Source of the DNA: an uncultured Holosporaceae bacterium
Lineage (GTDB): Bacteria; Pseudomonadota; Alphaproteobacteria; RUG11792
Length of the DNA: 16,472 nt
NCBI GenBank assembly: GCA_947285985.1
Contig: CAMYPB010000014.1
Coordinates: 1 to 16,472 of the forward strand
Direction: 5' to 3'
Shown: in pieces, positions 1 through 6,937 of the stretch
Layout of the letters: every line of letters begins with the position of its first letter
Numbering within the stretch: position 1 is the stretch's first letter
Program-made: the position numbers and the translations under genes
The notes under the pieces: model-generated
What the model was told of the DNA's origin: nothing
The model's input: only the letters and a program-made list of their open reading frames with translations
The model's database searches: none

Positions 1-1113
1 CCTCTTATAAGGTAGATGCGAACCAATGAGATGGATGAAAACAATTTTCTTCCTATTTGATTTATCCTTCAATATATCCTTCAAATATGGAAGGACTCTC
101 GAATCATATTCCCCAGTTTGACATCCCGAATATAAAACTCGATTGATAAAAACACTCTGATGAGCCATATGCCCAATAATAGACATCAAATTATCACACG
201 GTCCTCCGATATATTGATTCGATAACCAATACGTCTTGAATCCCGCAAACTTACAAAATGAAACTATATCACCCTTCGAAAAATCTTCATCAAATGTCAA
301 GACTCCCCGAAGAGCAGGAAGCGTGTGACAATGACTCGACCTAACATTCTTGAAGATCGTCAATTCATCCCTCATAGAATCAAAATATGGAGTCGTTTTT
401 TTATCGTATCCATAAAGACTCATATGCTTCCTATCAACAGACTCCCCTATAACAATTATATACGTCTCATCTTCATCATCTGGAAAAACACTCGAAACCT
501 TCCCCCCATACGAAAAATCCTTCTTCCTAGATTGAAGTATCGCCCTCTCATTGATTATGTCCCTCCTATAATGTAAATAACTCGTTATTATCTTGCTAAA
601 CGGAAATTGATTGACAAAATTGGCCGTCGAAAAAACGTATGTCCCGCCCACAAAAATAATACATAAAATTATCTTATACCTCTCCCGTAGCTCACAATAT
701 CTGATATCCTTTGAAACACGCTCTATGAAAAACAAACATGATATCAAGATAGCGATAAAAATGAGACCCAAAATCTCTATATAAGATATCTTCATCCTTC
801 CAAAATGTTCAACAAATTCCATAGATTCTGAGAGATTTGTATCAAATATACTGATCAATGAAAAATAATTTAACTCCACATGAAAAATAAGAAGATGAAT
901 TATATTCATAATAACAGGTATAAACAACATAACATACAATATATAAAATAAAATCCTCCTAAACCTCTCAGCTTGAAATATCAAAAACGGTATACAAAGA
1001 ATAAACGCCTTTAAAATAACAAACCCAATATTCGAAAACTTCGTTGCACCAAATATAAACGCAACTATGAATTCAAATATAAATGGTAATAATATAAAGC
1101 CAAAAATCAACAT
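1..1113 (-). CDS. Phosphoethanolamine transferase, CptA/EptC-like (partial, 3' end beyond window)
   Basis: The reading frame is open for 371 codons from ATG at 1113 to the left edge; the C-terminus lies outside. The N-terminal part has about five hydrophobic segments (residues about 1-23, 28-46, 54-76, 112-130, 147-162), as in the EptA/CptA inner-membrane family. A periplasmic alkaline-phosphatase/sulfatase-fold domain follows. It has VIGES at 221-225 (metal-binding Glu224), SLYGY plus TTP just after, and HTLPAL with Thr264 as the likely catalytic nucleophile. YWLSNQ (about 295-300) and FIHLIGSH (about 359-366) also fit the family. By family, these enzymes move phosphoethanolamine from phosphatidylethanolamine onto lipid A or core sugars. 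The Asp-His metal pair expected near the C-terminus cannot be checked. The start is uncertain: SD is weak, and the frame is open back to a stop at 1159-1161, with only a TTG (1143) as another candidate. Substrate is not decidable from sequence. Confidence 0.85.
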   Translation of the reverse strand, partial: MLIFGFILLPFIFEFIVAFIFGATKFSNIGFVILKAFILCIPFLIFQAERFRRILFYILYVMLFIPVIMNIIHLLIFHVELNYFSLISIFDTNLSESMEFVEHFGRMKISYIEILGLIFIAILISCLFFIERVSKDIRYCELRERYKIILCIIFVGGTYVFSTANFVNQFPFSKIITSYLHYRRDIINERAILQSRKKDFSYGGKVSSVFPDDEDETYIIVIGESVDRKHMSLYGYDKKTTPYFDSMRDELTIFKNVRSSHCHTLPALRGVLTFDEDFSKGDIVSFCKFAGFKTYWLSNQYIGGPCDNLMSIIGHMAHQSVFINRVLYSGCQTGEYDSRVLPYLKDILKDKSNRKKIVFIHLIGSHLPYKR

Positions 1114-1160
1114 AATATAAATAATCTTATATAAATATAACAAAAATCCTATTGTATTCT

Positions 1161-1189
1161 ATCATAAATATTCCTACATAAAAATACAA
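1161..1189 (-). promoter_or_regulatory. Candidate promoter of the phosphoethanolamine transferase gene
   Basis: On the minus strand TTGTAT (1189-1184) and TATGAT (1166-1161) are separated by 17 bases. Transcription would begin about 40 bases before the ATG at 1113. The region is very AT-rich, so a chance match is possible. Confidence 0.4.
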
Positions 1190-1219
1190 TTTTTGTTGAA
1201 ATAAACATTATTTCTCATA

Positions 1220-1247
1220 TTGACATCATATCTTATATTATTATAAA
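1220..1247 (+). promoter_or_regulatory. Sigma-70-type promoter of the secreted orphan at 1293
   Basis: A perfect TTGACA (1220-1225) and TATAAA (1242-1247) are separated by 16 bases, with the predicted transcript start near 1254. This gives a leader of about 40 bases. It is divergent from the promoter of the neighbouring minus-strand gene. Confidence 0.6.
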
Positions 1248-1292
1248 ATATTTTGGAATATAATTATTATAATTTAAATTGTGAGTTATTTT

Positions 1293-1646
1293 ATGAATAA
1301 AATTTTATATATTGTGATATCATGTGTGATCTCCTCGTTTTTGTTCTCTCAAAATGATTTATGTGCGCGCTATCAAATCGTCGACAATATCGATATTTCG
1401 TATACTGAAAATATTGCCAATAAAAACACTTATGACGATGAGAAAAACACATCCCATCGAAATAGTTCTTCATTATCTCCAAGTGATGACTATGAAATTG
1501 ATTCCTCAAAAAATGAATCAAACAACACATCGAAAAACAGACTAATGAAAATATTCTCTGATTTTATAAAAAAATCATGCAAACCCAAAATAGAAGATAA
1601 AATCGTCTTCGATAGTAGCTTCGATTCAATGCTCTCAAATATCTAG
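1293..1646 (+). CDS. Small secreted protein of unknown function
   Basis: This is a 117-residue protein that I do not recognise. Residues 1-25 look like a Sec signal peptide: MNK, a hydrophobic run, then a plausible cleavage after LCA. The mature part (about 92 residues) is hydrophilic and rich in Ser, Asn and Asp, with a low-complexity middle (about residues 50-85) and a more ordered basic-then-acidic tail. A GTG at 1281 is in frame and would add four residues (M-S-Y-F). ATG 1293 was preferred because it gives a standard n-region; neither start has a strong SD. Support for a real gene is the consensus promoter upstream and an intrinsic terminator just downstream. The 3' end overlaps the opposing minus-strand gene by 12 bases. 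It could be an exported effector or envelope protein; function unknown. Confidence 0.6.
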   Translation: MNKILYIVISCVISSFLFSQNDLCARYQIVDNIDISYTENIANKNTYDDEKNTSHRNSSSLSPSDDYEIDSSKNESNNTSKNRLMKIFSDFIKKSCKPKIEDKIVFDSSFDSMLSNI

Positions 1647-1952
1647 TCTCCTCACACAAAACTTCAGAAAACAACTATCAAAAATCGATGGTTGTTTTTT
1701 GATGATATATATATCCTCATCTTCGTCGTCAATATCATTATGCATCAGTATGGCGTCAAATTTTTTATACATAATATTTTCGTCGTATTTTATGACAATA
1801 TCATATTCATTATCCTCAAAATTTTGACTTATATTTGCCATAACATCGATATATCTCCTATATTTTTCATAGGATGTTATCGTCCTATCAGAAACCCTCT
1901 CATTCTTTTGAAGCAGCGATATATTCTGGTTTAATTTCGAAATACTAAACAT
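1635..1952 (-). CDS. Probable phage/GTA head-closure (head-tail stopper, RcGTA g7-like) protein
   Basis: A 105-residue protein encoded directly after the connector gene. Size, position and the outline of the N-terminal half fit the phage head-closure family as represented by RcGTA g7: a short lead, then L-N-Q-N-I-S-L, a polar turn, and a Y-x-x-Y-I-D-V-M-A-N-I segment where the family has its W-A-x-V strand. The match is weak and rests largely on synteny. The C-terminal part is unusually acidic (DDEDED) and ends with FCVRRLDI. In that family the protein forms the ring below the connector in the virion neck. The frame can start at GTG 1979, overlapping the connector stop. ATG 1952 was chosen because the family normally has only a short lead before the first strand and GGAGG lies upstream (1969-1965), though the 12-base spacing is long. 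Confidence 0.5.
   Translation of the reverse strand: MFSISKLNQNISLLQKNERVSDRTITSYEKYRRYIDVMANISQNFEDNEYDIVIKYDENIMYKKFDAILMHNDIDDEDEDIYIIKKQPSIFDSCFLKFCVRRLDI
1670..1700 (+). terminator. Intrinsic terminator of the 1293-1646 gene, lying inside the opposing coding sequence
   Basis: A 10-bp stem (1670-1679 with 1687-1696, one G-T wobble) encloses a 7-base loop and runs straight into six T (1695-1700). It reads as a terminator only on the plus strand. It is embedded in the 3' coding part of the minus-strand gene at 1635-1952. Confidence 0.6.
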
Positions 1953-1975
1953 AATTTTAACAATCCTCCATACCT

Positions 1976-2512
1976 TCACATTATAGAAACCGTCTTATAG
2001 TTGTCGATGATATGTTTTATATATGTCGATGATAACAGGTTTTCATCGGAACAATTGTATATCTTCTCAACAATCATCATAATCGCGAGCTTCAAATCCA
2101 AGGGAACTTCTCGTGGATCATCTGTGAACCCCGAAATATAAGTTATTTCAATTGGGACATTCAAATTATACGTCGAAATCGTCACCCTCCCATATTTATA
2201 ATCCACCTCATAATCCTTGATATCCTCAAATCTATCACCCTCATAAATCCTTCGAATAGTCTCTATCCGAACAAAGGGTATGTTTGGAATCTCAATATAT
2301 TGTATACAATCATTATCAGTCGATGTATTCGAAATATAACGATATTTCTTCATCAAAATAGATCTCCCCGTTAGACGCTCAACAATATCCGTCGCATTGT
2401 CTATGATCGCACCTATATAATCATCCTCGTTGTTATGGAGTATACGAAGCCTCCCCTTCATCTCCCCTAAATCAATAACCCTATTCTTCGAATTCTCAAT
2501 AATACTCAACAT
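1976..2512 (-). CDS. Phage gp6-like head-tail connector (phiE125 gp8 / RcGTA g6-type)
   Basis: A 178-residue protein with the recognisable layout of the gp6-like head-tail connector family. The N-terminus I-D-L-G-E-M-K-G-R-L-R-I matches the usual L-x-E-x-K-x-H-L-R. It is followed by N-N-E-D-D-Y-I-G-A-I-I-D-N-A and VERLTGRSI (usual Ex-x-TGRxL), then a strand with P-F-V-R-I-E-T-I, D-Y-E-V-D-Y-K-Y-G-R-V-T-I, and ITYISGF (usual V-x-F-x-A-G-Y). The end is a helix P-L-D-L-K-L-A-I-M-M-I-V-E-K-I-Y, the typical A-x-L-x-L-V-x-x-x-Y helix. In virions and gene transfer agents it joins the portal to the tail-side neck. The start is well supported by AGGAGG (2523-2518), five bases before ATG. The frame is intact, and no portal, capsid or tail gene lies beside it. 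Confidence 0.85.
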   Translation of the reverse strand: MLSIIENSKNRVIDLGEMKGRLRILHNNEDDYIGAIIDNATDIVERLTGRSILMKKYRYISNTSTDNDCIQYIEIPNIPFVRIETIRRIYEGDRFEDIKDYEVDYKYGRVTISTYNLNVPIEITYISGFTDDPREVPLDLKLAIMMIVEKIYNCSDENLLSSTYIKHIIDNYKTVSIM

Positions 2513-2714
2513 ATTTTCCTCCTTTTTGTATTATGTATAAAAAAAATAATTTATTTGCTTTCTATAAAAAAACTTTATCCAAAAAAATACTGAATTGTGA
2601 CGAAATGCCACATAAAAAAGTCTAGCAAATTATTTATTGAACTCTCAAATTCTTTTTTTGCCCATAAAATTTTAATAAAATTGCTTATAATTAAATAGTG
2701 ATATAATTATGTTG

Positions 2715-2743
2715 TTGACAGACATCACACAATTGTATAAACT
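2715..2743 (+). promoter_or_regulatory. Candidate promoter of the exported protein gene at 2778
   Basis: TTGACA (2715-2720) is followed by TAAACT (2738-2743) at 17 bases, or TATAAA (2736-2741) at 15. Either gives a leader of about 30 bases to ATG 2778. A second -10-like TATAAT (2686-2691) lies further up but lacks a good -35. The promoter lies downstream of the longest possible start (ATG 2709), which argues against that start. Confidence 0.5.
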
Positions 2744-2777
2744 GTGTGAGTGCCTGATTTTTATTATAGGTAGAATT

Positions 2778-3614
2778 ATGAATTATTTATCAAAACTTGT
2801 TGTATTATCAACAGTTATCACTCCATTCTTCACAAATAATGTTTCTTCGTGTATGCCTGATGATCTTACTGAAATGGTAGAGAATTTTCATATAACTTTT
2901 AGAAATAGTACGATTGAAAATCAAGAGAGGATACTCAATGGATATCTTGATGCGTCATTTAAAGTTTTGAGTTTGAATGCTCCTATTGTCGTGAACCGTC
3001 TACGTAACTCTCTCGAATTAGAGTATATTGGATCAAAATTCAATACAAATCCACAAGTTGAATTACACAATATTCAAGATTTCAGTGATAGATTTAATAG
3101 AAACGTATTTATTGCTTTACAATGCATATATTTATATATGAGATCTAATGGTTATCTCGTGGATAATGCAAATCAAATTCCTATGGTTCCTGAAGCATAC
3201 ACTCATTTTATTGCAGGTTTTCGTAGTTATATAGATGAAGAAGATAATATTGATAATTTAATTGCGGAAGCAAATCTCAATATTCTTGAACGTGAAAGTA
3301 AAACAGGACTAGACAATGAGGATTCTTTCGATGATGTTTTAGATGCATTGAATAAACCTATGCGTCAAACTGTGATGAGCATAAGTATGATACGAAAAGT
3401 CCACGATTTTGTTTCTGAAAACAGCATAAATCTTGATGAAGGAAATCAAAGAAGATTTTCTAATGCGTTAATGGACAAATCCAATAGTATGTATAATTTT
3501 AGTAGAATTTTTGTTGAACAAGCTAAAAATGAATTGAAAAACTATTGTGATGATACGCATGGTTATGCCGACAATTACAATACAATATTGTTAGATTTTA
3601 TCAATAAATTATAA
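2778..3614 (+). CDS. Exported protein of unknown function, possible lipoprotein
   Basis: A 278-residue protein that I cannot assign to a family. The N-terminus (MNYLSKLVVLSTVITPFF) is a signal peptide. V-S-S-C at residues 22-25 fits a lipobox, so Cys25 could be lipidated; otherwise cleavage would fall near here. The mature part appears mostly alpha-helical and soluble, with acidic stretches (about residues 160-172 and 186-200) and only three cysteines including Cys25. The frame can be extended to ATG 2709, but that places a non-signal segment first and the start upstream of the promoter. ATG 2778 has AGGT at 2768-2771 in a context shared with the next gene. All ten lysine codons are AAA, unlike the neighbouring minus-strand transferase, which mostly uses AAG. 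This may reflect a different origin. Effector or envelope role is only a guess. Confidence 0.65.
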   Translation: MNYLSKLVVLSTVITPFFTNNVSSCMPDDLTEMVENFHITFRNSTIENQERILNGYLDASFKVLSLNAPIVVNRLRNSLELEYIGSKFNTNPQVELHNIQDFSDRFNRNVFIALQCIYLYMRSNGYLVDNANQIPMVPEAYTHFIAGFRSYIDEEDNIDNLIAEANLNILERESKTGLDNEDSFDDVLDALNKPMRQTVMSISMIRKVHDFVSENSINLDEGNQRRFSNALMDKSNSMYNFSRIFVEQAKNELKNYCDDTHGYADNYNTILLDFINKL

Positions 3615-3643
3615 TATATAAAAATAATATTAAAATAAAAAAT

Positions 3644-3679
3644 ACACACACCAGACTCTTTTTTTGAGATGGTGTGTGT
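3644..3679 (+). terminator. Hairpin after the 2778-3614 gene
   Basis: A perfect 10-bp stem (ACACACACCA, 3644-3653, with 3670-3679) encloses a 16-base loop containing CTC-T7-GAG, which can itself pair. The T-run after the stem is weak on the plus strand (TTG), but on the minus strand the stem is followed by ATTTTTTATTTT. It may therefore act in both directions. Confidence 0.5.
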
Positions 3680-3703
3680 TTGTATAAAATTTTATGATAA
3701 TAT

Positions 3704-3736
3704 AAATATACATAACTTGTGAAATATACATAACTT
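3704..3736 (+). repeat. Two 15-bp direct repeats upstream of a promoter
   Basis: AAATATACATAACTT occurs at 3704-3718 and again at 3722-3736, identical in all 15 positions, with a start-to-start distance of 18 bases. The second copy ends five bases before the -35 box at 3742. The position suits an activator site or an UP-like element. Confidence 0.7.
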
Positions 3737-3741
3737 TATTA

Positions 3742-3770
3742 TTGAAATAATCAAAATTTGATAATACAAT
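3742..3770 (+). promoter_or_regulatory. Sigma-70-type promoter of the 3811 gene
   Basis: TTGAAA (3742-3747), a 17-base spacer and TACAAT (3765-3770) form a near-consensus promoter. The predicted transcript start near 3777 gives a leader of about 34 bases to ATG 3811. Confidence 0.65.
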
Positions 3771-3810
3771 ATGTTAAATTAGTTCACATTATAGGTATAT
3801 ATATGAAAAT

Positions 3811-4464
3811 ATGAAAAAATTCATGAAGTGTATGATGATTTCTTATTTATGCATTGGATTTGTTGGAGCATCGGATTTTGATGAAGAAAGCAATCCTATG
3901 TCATATGAGATAATACAGGGTATCATAACGAGATTATCGGATGTCAGGCATGCGCTCGATAATATCGGTAATGATGAAGAACTCAGAAATAACCCTATAG
4001 AAACAATAAAAAATAGGGGATATACAGATATTTGTCGACAAGAATGGAAACTTTTGGATTCACTCGTTCAAAATAATGTTATCTCGAGGGAATGTCGTTT
4101 ATCTCATCAAATATGTTATATGATGAAATATATTGACACAATCCACGGATTTATAACAAAGCCATATGAATATAATATCGAATTTGCAAGTATAAAATTA
4201 CACGAGATAATGCATGATATAACAATGTTCAATAACATTATGAAAATATTGCCCAACAATATGGATTTTTTGAATGATCCAAGACAATTTATGCAAAAAA
4301 GGCGATACGATTTATGTTTAGATCATATAAGGGACATGCTCAATGCTATCATTACGCGTAATCTTTTTTATGAAAACGATCCAAGAATTCGATATTGTAC
4401 CTCGCAATATTGTAATATCAGGAGTTTTTTTGACACGGCAGTCCAAAACGCACGTCCTCACTAG
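3811..4464 (+). CDS. Secreted, cysteine-containing protein of unknown function
   Basis: A 217-residue protein that I do not recognise. Residues 1-20 form a signal peptide (MKKFMKCMM, hydrophobic run, cleavage after V-G-A). The mature part is helical in character and has six cysteines (in D-I-C-R, R-E-C-R, Q-I-C-Y, D-L-C-L, R-Y-C-T and Q-Y-C-N contexts), an even number that would allow disulfides in an oxidising compartment. Start context is odd: the best-placed ATG after AGGT (3794-3797) is at 3803, but it opens only M-K-I-stop. The TGA of that mini-frame overlaps ATG 3811 as ATGA. It has its own promoter and terminator and is therefore a single-gene unit. It shows no clear similarity by eye to the other exported proteins in this window. 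A role in host interaction is possible but unproven. Confidence 0.65.
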   Translation: MKKFMKCMMISYLCIGFVGASDFDEESNPMSYEIIQGIITRLSDVRHALDNIGNDEELRNNPIETIKNRGYTDICRQEWKLLDSLVQNNVISRECRLSHQICYMMKYIDTIHGFITKPYEYNIEFASIKLHEIMHDITMFNNIMKILPNNMDFLNDPRQFMQKRRYDLCLDHIRDMLNAIITRNLFYENDPRIRYCTSQYCNIRSFFDTAVQNARPH

Positions 4465-4467
4465 AAG

Positions 4468-4499
4468 AATGAAGTATACATAATTTTGTATACTTCATT
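4468..4499. terminator. Bidirectional terminator between the 3811 gene and gyrB
   Basis: A perfect 12-bp inverted repeat (4468-4479 with 4488-4499) has an 8-base loop. It lies 3 bases after the plus-strand stop and 11 bases after the gyrB stop on the minus strand. T-runs on both sides are short, but the convergent placement makes a shared terminator the natural reading. Confidence 0.65.
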
Positions 4500-4510
4500 T
4501 CTAAAAATTT

Positions 4511-6937
4511 TTATATATCGAGATTTATAACTTTTGATGCATTATTTTGGATGAATTCGCGACGTGGTTCAACGACATCTCCCATCAAGATCGAGAAAAT
4601 TTCGTCTGCTTCTTCTGCGTGGGACATTTGGACCTGTAATAAACTCCTAGATGATGGATCAAGGGTCGTCTCCCAGAGTTGATCTGCGTTCATTTCTCCG
4701 AGTCCTTTATATCGATTTATGACGAGTCCTTTCCTTCCAATTTCCAAAAGTTTTTCTGAAAGGGATATAGGACCATCAATAACACATTTATCTTTTCCTG
4801 AGTTATATTCCAACATCATCTTTGATCTGAATATACTCTCGATTTGATGATAAACTTTTTGCAATGATTTCATCTCTGGAAGATTGATAAATTCGTCATT
4901 AATCTCGATTTTTTCGTCTATTCCAAATGATTTCTGTATTATGAATAATTTATCTGAATCATCAAGCATAATATCGTAGGATACACCTTCTAAATTGCAA
5001 TATTCTATGAATTCTTTCAGTCTATTGAATCTCTCTTGAGTTCTTTCAAATAAATATCCACTCATAACAAGTTTTTCGATTATAGATGGATTATTTATAT
5101 GATGTGATAAAGAATCGATCATATGGCTTATTTTTATTGAAAGTTCCGCTATGTTCTTTAGATCGAGTCCACTCACACACTCTCCTTCCTGATACAAAAT
5201 TTTTGTATCATTTATAGCCTCATTCAACATATATTCATCGAAAGCATTTTGATCTTTCAAATAGACTATGGAATTCCCTCTCTTGACTCTATATAAAGGA
5301 GGCTGTGCGATATAGAGATATCCTTTATCGATTATAGGCCTCATATGACGATAGAAAAACGTTAGGAGAAGAGTACGGATATGACTTCCATCGACATCCG
5401 CATCCGTCATAATGATAATCTTGTGATATCTCGCTTTATCTATATTGAAATCTTCTTTTCCTATTCCCGTTCCTATGGCCGTTATTATTGTTCCAACCGT
5501 TTCAGAAGACAACATTTTATCGAAACGTGCTTTTTCAACATTGAGAATTTTCCCGCGGAGCGCTAGGATAGCCTGGGTTTTACGATCTCGTCCGAGTTTC
5601 GCGGATCCCCCTGCTGAATCTCCCTCAACTATAAACAATTCGCTTAAAGATGGATCTTTTTCCTGACAGTCCGCGAGTTTCCCAGGAAGAGACGCAATAT
5701 CGAGGGCTCCTTTTCGACGAGTCAATTCTCGTGCGCGTTTCGCGGCTTCTCGCGCGGCAACAGCTTCCAAAACCTTGTCTATGACGATCTTTCCCATACT
5801 AGGATTCTCTTCAAACCACATACTAACCGCATCCGTGACAACACTCTCAACAACAGGACGAACTTCTGACGAAACGAGTTTGTCTTTCGTTTGGGATGAA
5901 AATTTTGGATCAGGAACCTTAACGGAGAGGACACATGTCAATCCCTCTCGTATATCATCTCCTGTTATCGAATTTTTTAAATCCTTTTTTCCGGAAGATT
6001 TTATAGGATTATTCGCGATATAATTCGAAACAGCACGTGTCAAAGCGGCCTTCAATCCCGCGAGGTGAGTTCCTCCATCAGATTGTGGAATATTATTTGT
6101 GAAACATAATATATTTTCACGATAACTATCCGTCCATTCCATGGCCATTTGAACGACAATATCGTTCGAAGAATTCGAGTTATCAGCTGTTATTATTTTT
6201 GTGTGGAGAACATTTTTTCCACGGTCAAGATATTTAACGAACGCTTCTATCCCACCTTGATAATACAACTCATTTGAATAATTTGAAGATGGCCTCTCAT
6301 CAACAACTTTTATACGTACTCCAGAATTTAGAAATGCGAGCTCTCGTATACGACGTTCTATAACGACCCTATCAAATGTCGTAATCTTAAAGATAGAAGG
6401 ATCAGGAAGAAAACGTACGAGAGTTCCAGATTGCATTGAGCTATCATATTCCTCTATCAATTTCAATGGACTTTCAGATACTCCATTTCTAAAACGCATA
6501 AAGTATTTTTTATGATCCTTCCAGATTGTGAGTTCCAAAATATCGGATAGTGCGTTGACAACAGAAACTCCAACTCCATGAAGTCCCCCTGAAACTTTAT
6601 AAGAATTCTGATCGAATTTTCCTCCTGCATGAAGTTGAGTCATAATAACTTCTGCGGCTGAAATTCCCATTTCTTTATGTATATCGACAGGAATTCCACG
6701 TCCATTATCAAGAACCGAAACATATCCTTCATCTTCAATTTTGACAGTTATACAATCGCAATATCCCGCTAAAGACTCGTCTATCGCATTGTCAACGACC
6801 TCATAAACGAGATGATGAAGTCCTGTTCCATCATCCGTATCCCCGATATACATTCCAGGACGTTTCCTAACTGCATCTAATCCCTTCAAAACTTTTATGG
6901 AATCAGCTGTATAGTTCATATTGTCTGTTGTTGTCAT
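4511..6937 (-). CDS. gyrB: DNA gyrase subunit B
   Basis: An 808-residue GyrB of usual proteobacterial length. With GyrA it introduces negative supercoils using ATP. The GHKL ATPase domain shows VRKRPGMYIGD (about 23-33), DNGRGIPVD (about 77-85) and GGLHGVGVSVVNALS. The TOPRIM domain has EGDSAGGSAKLGRDR near 435 with its catalytic Glu, and DADVDGSHIRTLLLTFF near 512. The C-terminus has NRYKGLGEMN near 740 and QLWETTLDP. The part between TOPRIM and the tail (about residues 560-710) is the most divergent. ATG 6937 overlaps the recF stop by four bases (ATGA), so translation is probably coupled and the gene lies last in the pssA-recF-gyrB unit. ParE was considered, but the length and the C-terminal layout fit GyrB, as does the recF neighbour. 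Confidence 0.97.
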   Translation of the reverse strand: MTTTDNMNYTADSIKVLKGLDAVRKRPGMYIGDTDDGTGLHHLVYEVVDNAIDESLAGYCDCITVKIEDEGYVSVLDNGRGIPVDIHKEMGISAAEVIMTQLHAGGKFDQNSYKVSGGLHGVGVSVVNALSDILELTIWKDHKKYFMRFRNGVSESPLKLIEEYDSSMQSGTLVRFLPDPSIFKITTFDRVVIERRIRELAFLNSGVRIKVVDERPSSNYSNELYYQGGIEAFVKYLDRGKNVLHTKIITADNSNSSNDIVVQMAMEWTDSYRENILCFTNNIPQSDGGTHLAGLKAALTRAVSNYIANNPIKSSGKKDLKNSITGDDIREGLTCVLSVKVPDPKFSSQTKDKLVSSEVRPVVESVVTDAVSMWFEENPSMGKIVIDKVLEAVAAREAAKRARELTRRKGALDIASLPGKLADCQEKDPSLSELFIVEGDSAGGSAKLGRDRKTQAILALRGKILNVEKARFDKMLSSETVGTIITAIGTGIGKEDFNIDKARYHKIIIMTDADVDGSHIRTLLLTFFYRHMRPIIDKGYLYIAQPPLYRVKRGNSIVYLKDQNAFDEYMLNEAINDTKILYQEGECVSGLDLKNIAELSIKISHMIDSLSHHINNPSIIEKLVMSGYLFERTQERFNRLKEFIEYCNLEGVSYDIMLDDSDKLFIIQKSFGIDEKIEINDEFINLPEMKSLQKVYHQIESIFRSKMMLEYNSGKDKCVIDGPISLSEKLLEIGRKGLVINRYKGLGEMNADQLWETTLDPSSRSLLQVQMSHAEEADEIFSILMGDVVEPRREFIQNNASKVINLDI

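Noticed and set aside
325..576. A plus-strand 83-codon frame near the left edge
   Set aside because: It lies antisense to the catalytic part of the phosphoethanolamine transferase.
1291..1530. A minus-strand 79-codon frame opposite the secreted orphan at 1293
   Set aside because: The plus strand has the promoter, signal peptide and terminator; the minus frame has none of these.
1692..1934. A plus-strand frame with a very hydrophobic product
   Set aside because: It is fully antisense to the connector/closure gene region, has no SD, and its hydrophobicity is the mirror of acidic codons on the other strand.
2686..2691. TATAAT as the main promoter for a longer version (ATG 2709) of the exported protein
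   Set aside because: There is no acceptable -35, and the longer product begins with a segment that would bury the signal peptide.
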